Of a stretch of 7,931 nt of DNA, positions 1 to 5,544 are shown piece by piece; within the stretch, counting starts at the first letter, position 1, and the number at the start of each line of letters is the position of its first letter. Both the position numbers and the translations under genes were made by a program. The notes below the pieces were generated by a model. It was not told the origin of the DNA. It worked only from the letters and a program-made list of their open reading frames with translations, and made no database searches. Source of the stretch: Bacteroidota bacterium (GTDB taxonomy: Bacteria > Bacteroidota > Bacteroidia > Flavobacteriales_F > PHOS-HE28); NCBI GenBank assembly GCA_023418095.1, contig JAEZDL010000081.1, positions 1-7,931 on the forward strand, read 5' to 3'.

Positions 1-1305
1 GGTCCGGACTGGAAGACCCCGACCGAGGATGTGAGCCACCTGCTGGATGTGATCGTGGAGAAGATCCCCGCTCCGAAGAAGGTGGAGGGAACGCTGCAGA
101 TGCGGATCACTTCACTTGATTACAGCAGCTTCCAGGGACGGATCGCCGTGGGCCGGATCACCCGTGGTTCCATAAAGCCCGGCCAGCAGGTAATGCTGGT
201 GAAGAACGATGGCACCCATGTGAAAGGCCAGGTGAAGGAACTGATGGTGTTCGAAGGTCTGGGCAAGGTGAAGGTTAAGGAGCCGATCACCTGCGGCGAG
301 ATCTGCGCGGTGATGGGTCTGGAAGGTTTCGATATCGGCGACACGATCGCTGATGCCGAGGCACCCGAGGGTCTCCCCCGCTTCCAGGAGGATGAGCCCA
401 CGATGAGCATGATCTTCACGATCAACAACTCGCCGTTCTTCGGGCGCGAGGGCCAGTTCGTGACCAGCCGCCACGTGCGCGACCGCCTCTTCAAGGAGAT
501 CGAAAAGAACCTCGCGATGCGTATCAAGGAGACCGATTCGCCCGATCGCTTGCTGGTGTTCGGCCGCGGGATCCTTCACCTTTCGATCCTTGTGGAGACC
601 ATGCGCCGCGAAGGCTACGAGTTCCAACTTGGCCAGCCGCAGGTGCTGTTCAAGGAAGTTGACGGCCAGAAGCACGAGCCGATCGAACACCTCACCGTGC
701 AGGTGCCCGAGCAATTCAGTTCACGCGTGATCGACCAGGTGACCCGACGCAAGGGCGACATCCTCAACATCGAGCAGAAGAGCGATCGCACGGTGCTCGA
801 ATTCGCGATCCCTGCGCGCGGCATCATCGGTCTGCGCAACGTGCTGCTCACGCAAACGGAAGGTGAAGCGATCATCGCGCACCGCTTCAAGGGCTACGAG
901 CCGTTCAAAGGCCAGATCGCCACGCCACGTCCAGGCTGCATCGTGAGCGCCGAGACTGGTACCGCCATCGCCTACGCGATCGATAAACTTCAGGACCGCG
1001 GCAAATTCTTCGTCGAACCCGGCGAGGAAGTCTACGCTGGCCAGGTGATCGGCGAAAGCCCGAAGCCCGGCGAGGAACTCGGCGTGAACGTGATCCGCGT
1101 AAAGAAGCTCACCAACATGCGCGCCAGCGGCAGCGACGACAAGACCGCGATCGCACCGGCGATCAAGATGAGCCTCGAGGAGTGCATGGAATACATCGCC
1201 GAGGACGAGTACCTGGAGGTGACGCCCAAAAGCCTGCGCATCCGCAAGATCTACCTGGACGAGAACGAGCGCAAGCGTTCACAAAAGAAGATGCAGGAAG
1301 CTTGA
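1..1305 (+). CDS. typA: Ribosome-associated GTPase TypA/BipA, 5'-truncated by the window edge
   Basis: TypA/BipA is a translational GTPase of the EF-G/LepA type that binds the 70S ribosome and helps 50S assembly and growth under stress or cold. The frame is open from base 1, so the gene starts upstream; 434 residues are visible of a family length near 600, and the N-terminal G domain is missing. The first residues (PTEDVSHLLDVIVEKIPAP) match the end of the G domain. Next come the EF-Tu-like beta barrel (about residues 30-120), the EF-G-like domain with NNSPFFGREG (about 140-150) and GRGILHLSILVETMRREG (about 188-205), the PARGIIGLRN segment (about 270) and the TypA-specific C-terminal RNA-binding domain with TNMRASGSDDK and VTPKSLRIRK. 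These last motifs separate TypA from EF-G and LepA. The internal ATG at 31 lies inside conserved sequence and is not the start. A strong terminator follows 50 bp after the stop, so typA ends its transcript here. Confidence 0.97.
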   Translation, partial: GPDWKTPTEDVSHLLDVIVEKIPAPKKVEGTLQMRITSLDYSSFQGRIAVGRITRGSIKPGQQVMLVKNDGTHVKGQVKELMVFEGLGKVKVKEPITCGEICAVMGLEGFDIGDTIADAEAPEGLPRFQEDEPTMSMIFTINNSPFFGREGQFVTSRHVRDRLFKEIEKNLAMRIKETDSPDRLLVFGRGILHLSILVETMRREGYEFQLGQPQVLFKEVDGQKHEPIEHLTVQVPEQFSSRVIDQVTRRKGDILNIEQKSDRTVLEFAIPARGIIGLRNVLLTQTEGEAIIAHRFKGYEPFKGQIATPRPGCIVSAETGTAIAYAIDKLQDRGKFFVEPGEEVYAGQVIGESPKPGEELGVNVIRVKKLTNMRASGSDDKTAIAPAIKMSLEECMEYIAEDEYLEVTPKSLRIRKIYLDENERKRSQKKMQEA

Positions 1306-1308
1306 TCG

Positions 1309-1336
1309 GATCAGATGATCAGATAATTAGATAATT
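1309..1336. repeat. Short tandem octamer tract after typA
   Basis: Three and a half octamers lie head to tail: GATCAGAT (1309-1316), GATCAGAT (1317-1324), AATTAGAT (1325-1332) and a partial AATT (1333-1336). The tract sits between the typA stop codon and the terminator stem and is much more AT-rich than its surroundings. No function is evident; it may be slippage-derived spacer sequence. The repeat itself is directly visible. Confidence 0.7.
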
Positions 1337-1354
1337 TTCGCGATCTAAAAGTTG

Positions 1355-1389
1355 AAAGCCTCCGGAGCGATCATGCTTCGGAGGCTTTT
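1355..1389 (+). terminator. Rho-independent terminator of typA
   Basis: A 14-bp stem pairs 1355-1368 with 1375-1388, with a single G-T wobble (1365/1378) and a 6-nt loop GATCAT. The core arms are AAAGCCTCCG and CGGAGGCTTT. The right arm runs straight into TTTT. The AAA at the left base and TTTT at the right make it able to work in both directions, but only typA reads into it here. The T tract is short, though the stem is very stable. Confidence 0.92.
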
Positions 1390-1438
1390 GCATTTACGTC
1401 ACGTATCCATTGCATCGTCGCGGTTCAATTGCATTTGG

Positions 1439-1554
1439 GCGCATGCCGCTGTTCCTTCGGCTTGCCGCCTCAGGTACAGCGGCACCGGGCTATCCGTTCC
1501 AACTCCGCACTCGCAGAGCCTCGCTTGCGGGGTTTCCACTTCTATCCCTTGCGC
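1439..1554. repeat. Structured repeat element closed by complementary ends
   Basis: The ends GCGCA (1439-1443) and TGCGC (1550-1554) are complementary and could close an element of about 116 nt. Inside are a perfect 8-bp stem TGCCGCTG/CAGCGGCA (1444-1451/1477-1484) directly next to the closing stem, and a second hairpin CCGCA/TGCGG (1505-1509/1526-1530). The single-stranded segments between them include CCGGGCTATCCG and TTTCCACTTCTATCCC. From memory, similar GGGCTATCCG...TTTCCACT..TATCCC repeats bounded by GCGTTA/TAACGC are common between genes in Bacteroidota. That is recollection, not a search. The element could be a mobile miniature repeat or a structured RNA; the orientation of any transcript is unknown. 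Confidence 0.5.
1454..1474. repeat. CCTTCGG...CTCAGG palindromic repeat, nested copy
   Basis: CCTTCGGCT followed by GCCTCAGG forms the apical part of the hairpin made by the 8-bp stem at 1444-1484. Its outer arms match those of the repeat at 1677-1702, and the inner arms CGGC/GCCG can fold on their own. It is a diverged relative, and placing it in the same family is an inference from the arms alone. Confidence 0.4.
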
Positions 1555-1676
1555 GAAAGCCGATCTGCCGAAATGTTCCGATCGAAGACGATGACAATTT
1601 GCGCCAGGGACAGGAACTGCGTAAGTGGCGCAGCCGGAAAGCGCGCAAGCGACCGAAGGGAGTGCGTACTTGCAGG

Positions 1677-1702
1677 CCCCTTCGGCTACGCTCAGGATGA
1701 AC
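1677..1702. repeat. REP-like CCTGAGC/CGAAGG repeat, intergenic copy
   Basis: Read on the minus strand this is TTCATCCTGAGC, five bases, then CGAAGGGG. It belongs to the short repeat type CCTGAGC-N4-6-CGAAGG that I know from intergenic DNA of many unrelated bacteria. It lies in the spacer upstream of the sulfatase gene, opposite in orientation to the copy inside that gene. Confidence 0.65.
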
Positions 1703-1763
1703 TCCGCCACGACCTGACAGGAATTCGCCCGAACCGCCGATCGAGCGATCTTCGCAGCGCTTC

Positions 1764-3680
1764 ATGAGCACTGTTCCCCGATCCTTTTCGCCATTGGCCA
1801 TTCTGCTTCTGCGGCTGGGAACATTGTTGTTGATCTATTCGCTGCTGCGCCTTGCCTTTTGGATCTACAATCACGCGCTCTTTCCCGATCCGCCGTTGAT
1901 CGCTTTCATTGGCGGGCTGCGCTTTGACTTGAGCGCGATCGCATGGACAAACCTTCCGTGGATCCTGCTGTTCCTGATCCAGCCGAGACCTCATGGCCTT
2001 TTCCGATCGGTGCAGTTCGCGGTGTTCATGCTCGTGAACGCGATCGCGCTGTTCTTCCAATGCATCGATCTGGGTTATTACGAGTTCACAATGAAACGCA
2101 CCACGGCCGATTTCCTCGGCTTCCTCTTCTCCGGCGGCGATACAGTGAGCCTCGCTCCCGCCATCCTGCGCGATTACTGGCGCATTTTGCTGATCTATCT
2201 GTTTGCGCTTTTTTCGATCGGCCTGTTCTACCGCCGATCGGAGAACTGGATCGCTCCGCCGGCCGTACAACGTTGGAAGAAGATCGCGTGGCGTGCCGTT
2301 GCGATCGCGCTTCTCTTCATCGCTTCGCGCGGTGGTCTTCAATTGATCCCGTTGCAGGTGCTCGATGCGACGCAATATGGCGGACCGGAACGGCTTCCGA
2401 TCGTGTTGAACACCCCGTTCACCATGCTGATGACACTCGGCAAACCCACGCTGGAGGATCGGCAATACATGTCGCAGGAGGAGGCGGATCGGCTCTGGCC
2501 GGTGATCCATAATAATGTCACCCTGAGCCCGTCGAAGGGTACCTTGAGCCTACCTACAAGTCCTTTGGTTTCCCCTGATGACAGTGGAGATCCCAATATC
2601 TGCATCATCGTCCTTGAAAGCTTTTCCGCTGTTTACAGCGCGCGACTTTCCGGCGGCGAAGGCCACATGCCGTTCCTGGATTCGTTGATGGGTGAAGGTT
2701 TGAATTTCACCCGCGCCTACGCCAACGGGCGTCGCAGCATCGATGGGATCCCTGCGATACTTGCCAGCCTTCCGGAAATGATGAACGAAGCATTCATCAC
2801 TTCACCGTACGCAAGCACTCCGTTCACTTCGATCGCGAATGTGCTTGTCACTGAAGGTTATTCCAGCAGTTTCTTTCACGGCGGAAGAAATGGAACGATG
2901 GGCTTCGATGGTTTTGCGAGATCGGCCGGTTTCGATCGGTATGTGGGTTTGAACGAATATCCCGATCGGGAACGGGATCACGACGGACATTGGGGGATCC
3001 GCGACCGGCCATTTCTGCAATTCTGGGCGAACGAGCTCGATCGGGAAAAGCAACCGTTCGTGAGCTGTCTCTTCACGCTGAGCTCGCATCATCCATACGA
3101 ACTTCCGGCCGATGAAGCCGATCGATTTCCACCGGGATCGCAGAAGATCCACGCGACGTTACGTTACACCGATGATGCGTTACGCGACTTCTTCGCCACG
3201 GCGCAAAGGATGGACTGGTTCAGCAACACGATCTTCGTGATCACCTCCGATCACACCGCGGATATCGAGCGCACCGGCCAGAACTATTCCACCGCGATCG
3301 ATTATTGGATCCCGCTGATCTACTATGCCAATTGGTTCTATCCAGAAGAAATAGATCATGTATCACAACAGATCGACATATTTCCGACCTTGATGCACAT
3401 GATCGGCTATGACAAGCCATTCTTCAGTTTCGGCCGATCGGTGTTCCAGGAGAACGAAACACCGATCGCGATCGGGCGCAGCAATGCGATGTACAATGCG
3501 ATCGGGAATGATGCGCAGATCCAGTTCGATGGTGAACACGTCGTCAACACAATTCCGCTGGATGGAAATGAAACGGTCGATCCATCGATCGTCCGCGGAA
3601 TGGAGACCCAATTGAAAGCCGCGATCCAGCAGTTCAACGGCCATATGCGCAGCGGCGAATTGATCCATCGCGAAGAATGA
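1764..3680 (+). CDS. Membrane LTA-synthase-like sulfatase (phosphoglycerol/phospho-headgroup transferase)
   Basis: This 638-residue protein has the LtaS/MdoB-type layout. Hydrophobic segments lie near residues 10-36, 55-73, 82-100, 138-156 and 174-190; an alkaline-phosphatase-fold catalytic domain outside the membrane follows from about 277. LtaS ligates one metal through Glu, a nucleophilic Thr, and Asp-His. The matching positions here are E285 (IIVLESFS), S325 in NGRRSIDGIPAILASLP, and D496-H497 (VITSDHTAD), with other conserved segments at FFHGGRNGTMGFD (370-382), WGIRDRPFLQFW (410-421) and SSHHPYELP (440-448). Family members move phosphoglycerol or phosphoethanolamine from a phospholipid to an envelope acceptor, leaving diacylglycerol. 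Neither donor nor acceptor can be read from sequence. Residues 253-264 (TLSPSKGTLSLP) in the linker are encoded by an inserted palindromic repeat. No Shine-Dalgarno sequence precedes ATG 1764, chosen because it gives an intact first helix. The stop overlaps the lipid kinase start by 4 bp. Confidence 0.9.
   Translation: MSTVPRSFSPLAILLLRLGTLLLIYSLLRLAFWIYNHALFPDPPLIAFIGGLRFDLSAIAWTNLPWILLFLIQPRPHGLFRSVQFAVFMLVNAIALFFQCIDLGYYEFTMKRTTADFLGFLFSGGDTVSLAPAILRDYWRILLIYLFALFSIGLFYRRSENWIAPPAVQRWKKIAWRAVAIALLFIASRGGLQLIPLQVLDATQYGGPERLPIVLNTPFTMLMTLGKPTLEDRQYMSQEEADRLWPVIHNNVTLSPSKGTLSLPTSPLVSPDDSGDPNICIIVLESFSAVYSARLSGGEGHMPFLDSLMGEGLNFTRAYANGRRSIDGIPAILASLPEMMNEAFITSPYASTPFTSIANVLVTEGYSSSFFHGGRNGTMGFDGFARSAGFDRYVGLNEYPDRERDHDGHWGIRDRPFLQFWANELDREKQPFVSCLFTLSSHHPYELPADEADRFPPGSQKIHATLRYTDDALRDFFATAQRMDWFSNTIFVITSDHTADIERTGQNYSTAIDYWIPLIYYANWFYPEEIDHVSQQIDIFPTLMHMIGYDKPFFSFGRSVFQENETPIAIGRSNAMYNAIGNDAQIQFDGEHVVNTIPLDGNETVDPSIVRGMETQLKAAIQQFNGHMRSGELIHREE
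2518..2541. repeat. REP-like CCTGAGC/CGAAGGG repeat inside the sulfatase gene
   Basis: The plus strand reads CACCCTGAGCCCG then TCGAAGGGT, with complementary ends ACCCT (2520-2524) and AGGGT (2536-2540). It shares CCTGAGC and CGAAGGG with the copy at 1677-1702. It is read in frame as TLSPSKGT and lies between the membrane part and the catalytic domain, where a variable linker is expected. Peptides like TLSLSKG are a familiar mark of this repeat family in translated genomes. The following bases (to about 2575) also encode low-complexity sequence rich in Ser, Pro and Leu, and may have come with it. Confidence 0.75.
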
Positions 3681-4543
3681 AGATCGCGCTGATCGTGAAT
3701 CCGCGTTCCGGCAAACGCAAGGCGGAAAGCATCGTGGTGCATGCGCATGAACTGGCGAAAAAGCTCGGTCATACGGTCGAAGTGTCGATCATCGCGAAGG
3801 CTGGTGATGGAAAGTTGTTCGCCCAAAAAGCGATCGCAGATGGCTTCGATCGCGTGATCAGTGCCGGCGGCGATGGAACGTTGAACGCGATCGCATGCGG
3901 GCTCACCGGATCGGATGTTCCGCTCGGCATTGTTCCGATGGGTTCGGGCAACGGTTATGCGCGATCGCTAGGCATTCCGCTCGATCCGCTGAAAGCGCTG
4001 GACCTTGCCTTCACCGGCGCAGCGCGGAAAATGGACGTGTGCTACCTCAACGATCTGCTTTTCCTCGGCACCGCCGGGATCGGTTTCGACGCGCGTGTGG
4101 CGCACAAATTCGATCGATCGAAGAAGCGCGGCATGTGGGGTTATGCGAAGATCATTATCCAGGATATCCTTTCCACGAAACCGATGCGCGTGAAGATCCA
4201 GGTGAACGGACAAAAGTTCGAAGATGATCTGCTGATGCTGGTCTTTTGCAACACACGCGAATTCGGCAACGGCGCGGATATCAGTCCGGGATCGCTGCCC
4301 GATGATGGGATCGGCGAATTACGGCTGGTTCGGAAACCCGCATTCCTTCCGCTGATCAAGGCTTTCATCGATATCTACACGCATCGCGCGGATAGCAGTC
4401 CGTATGTGAAGAACATCCCGGCGACCCAAGCGATCGTGCATCAGGAAGGGACGGTCGCGCACCTCGATGGCGAGCCGATCGAGATCGGGAATGAAGTGCG
4501 GTTCAGACTGGAGAAAGCGCGGCTGAAGGTGATCACACGTTGA
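3677..4543 (+). CDS. Diacylglycerol kinase-family (DagK/YegS-type) lipid kinase
   Basis: A 288-residue soluble lipid kinase of the DAGK catalytic family, close to the usual length of about 290-300. It should phosphorylate diacylglycerol or a related lipid (sphingoid base, undecaprenol-like) with ATP at the inner membrane face. Visible motifs in order: NPRSGK (8-13), the nucleotide-binding GGDGT (64-68), PMGSGN (87-92), GIGFDA (134-139), FGNGADISPGSLPDDG (196-211) and LDGEP (263-267). The start codon overlaps the sulfatase stop as ATGA, which implies translational coupling, and no Shine-Dalgarno site is needed or seen. In Gram-positives the related DgkB recycles the diacylglycerol released by LtaS, so the pairing makes diacylglycerol the most likely substrate. 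That is inference; the family has several substrates. Confidence 0.92.
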   Translation: MKIALIVNPRSGKRKAESIVVHAHELAKKLGHTVEVSIIAKAGDGKLFAQKAIADGFDRVISAGGDGTLNAIACGLTGSDVPLGIVPMGSGNGYARSLGIPLDPLKALDLAFTGAARKMDVCYLNDLLFLGTAGIGFDARVAHKFDRSKKRGMWGYAKIIIQDILSTKPMRVKIQVNGQKFEDDLLMLVFCNTREFGNGADISPGSLPDDGIGELRLVRKPAFLPLIKAFIDIYTHRADSSPYVKNIPATQAIVHQEGTVAHLDGEPIEIGNEVRFRLEKARLKVITR

Positions 4544-4594
4544 TCCGTATTTATTTATTTCAACAGGCAGCATTCCAGGGTGATCACCGTGTCT

Positions 4595-4623
4595 TGAGGT
4601 TAGTTCCGAAAACCAAAACCTCA
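4595..4623. promoter_or_regulatory. Inverted repeat just before the secreted-protein start
   Basis: TGAGGTT (4595-4601) and AACCTCA (4617-4623) form a perfect 7-bp inverted repeat around a 15-nt spacer. It ends 5 nt before the ATG at 4629. It could be an operator or a hairpin in the leader that limits ribosome access. No T tract follows, so it is not an intrinsic terminator. A 10-bp palindrome GGTGATCACC lies just upstream at 4579-4588. The rest of the 85-bp gap after the lipid kinase gene shows an AT-rich TATTTATTTATTT run but no clear promoter. Confidence 0.4.
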
Positions 4624-4628
4624 GCACC

Positions 4629-5537
4629 ATGATGACACGACTACCCGCAGTTCTTATTTCCTGCATGTCGATCTCGATCATATCCGCACAGGAATACTCA
4701 CAGTACTTCGATGGTGCCGATACTTCGATCTATAATTCGGTGATCATATCGATCGACTCGACGAGTGTCTGGCAGATCGGACCACCACAGAAGGCGATCT
4801 TCACTATGGCCGCAACGGCGCCCAATGTGATCGTTACCGATACGATCAACCCCTATCCGCCGAACGATACCTCCAGGTTCGAGTTCACGGTCCACGGCAT
4901 GTACTGGGGCATCATGGCGATCCAATGGAAACAGATGCTCGATCTGGAGCGGGAGATGGATCACGGCCTTGTTGAATTCTCGATCGATTCCGGTCTTACC
5001 TGGCAGAATGCATTCGACAATCCGTACGTGTACAATTTCTATGGTTTCGCGCAGACCAATGTGGATACGCTCACTTCCGGCGAGATCGGCTTCACCGGTA
5101 CCGACACCATGTGGCGTGATATCTGGCTGTGCTACGACATGTCCTGGGTGCAACAGTTCGAGGACAGTCTGCGCGTGCGGTTCACGCTGCGATCGGACTC
5201 CATGCAAACGGGGCAGGACGGTTGGATGATCGATAACATGATGGTGCACCAAACGATCATTCATACCGTGGGTGAAAAGGAACAGGAGGAATATCTGCGG
5301 ATCTTCCCAAATCCAGCGGACGATCGCTTCACCATCTCCGCGAAAAAAACCGATGGTTTCCACATCATTGAAAGCATGCGGCTCTACGATGCTTCGGGAA
5401 GGATCGTCGATCAATGGCGGAGCATCCCGACCAACTTCTTCGTGGATACGCGCAAGTATGGGAACGGCAAATATCAACTGGAAGTGAAGACCAATCTGCG
5501 ATCGGAAACGCTGCAATTGATGATCGATCACGATTGA
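4629..5537 (+). CDS. Secreted protein with T9SS C-terminal sorting domain, function unknown
   Basis: A 302-residue exported protein. Residues 1-20 form a signal peptide with likely cleavage at IISA|QEY; Cys12 lies in LISC, a poor lipobox, so a lipoprotein is less likely. The middle (about 22-210) looks beta-rich, with VEFSIDSGLTWQN (115-127), LRVRFTLRSDS (181-191) and DGWMIDNMMVH (197-207), a pattern seen in jelly-roll/MAM-like adhesive or accessory domains. The end (about 222-301) is a type A sorting domain of the type IX system: LRIFPNPADDRFTI, RLYDASGRIV and KYQLEVKT. In such proteins this domain directs passage across the outer membrane and is removed by a PorU-type sortase. No catalytic motif is visible. 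ATG 4629 is followed at once by a second ATG (4632), either of which keeps the signal peptide. The next gene begins 7 nt after the stop, so the two are probably co-transcribed. Confidence 0.85.
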   Translation: MMTRLPAVLISCMSISIISAQEYSQYFDGADTSIYNSVIISIDSTSVWQIGPPQKAIFTMAATAPNVIVTDTINPYPPNDTSRFEFTVHGMYWGIMAIQWKQMLDLEREMDHGLVEFSIDSGLTWQNAFDNPYVYNFYGFAQTNVDTLTSGEIGFTGTDTMWRDIWLCYDMSWVQQFEDSLRVRFTLRSDSMQTGQDGWMIDNMMVHQTIIHTVGEKEQEEYLRIFPNPADDRFTISAKKTDGFHIIESMRLYDASGRIVDQWRSIPTNFFVDTRKYGNGKYQLEVKTNLRSETLQLMIDHD

Positions 5538-5544
5538 TCGTGCC

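Larger units (their letters stand above)
1390..1763. other. Gene-free spacer with hairpin-forming repeats
   Basis: No convincing gene lies between the typA terminator and the sulfatase gene. Several short overlapping frames are open on both strands, but none has a recognisable product, and their peptides (such as HPERSRRG and GYAQDE) are what results when intergenic palindromic repeats are translated. The region holds the closed element at 1439-1554, a hairpin CTGCG/CGCAG (1617-1621/1629-1633), a hairpin GCAAG/CTTGC (1645-1649/1669-1673) and the palindromic repeat at 1677-1702. Only two GATC sites fall between 1373 and 1738, against about nine at the window average. The sulfatase promoter should lie in here, but I find no good Bacteroidota -33/-7 pair. 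Confidence 0.75.

Noticed and set aside
1352..1801. Several overlapping small frames of about 80-112 codons in the spacer
   Set aside because: They cross the terminator and repeats, none has a convincing start site or homology, and their peptides are typical translations of palindromic repeats.
1692..2510. Long open frame of 272 codons on the minus strand opposite the sulfatase gene
   Set aside because: It is antisense to the clear membrane region of the sulfatase, its product is highly charged, low in hydrophobic residues and unlike any family I know. GC-rich codon use opens such frames.
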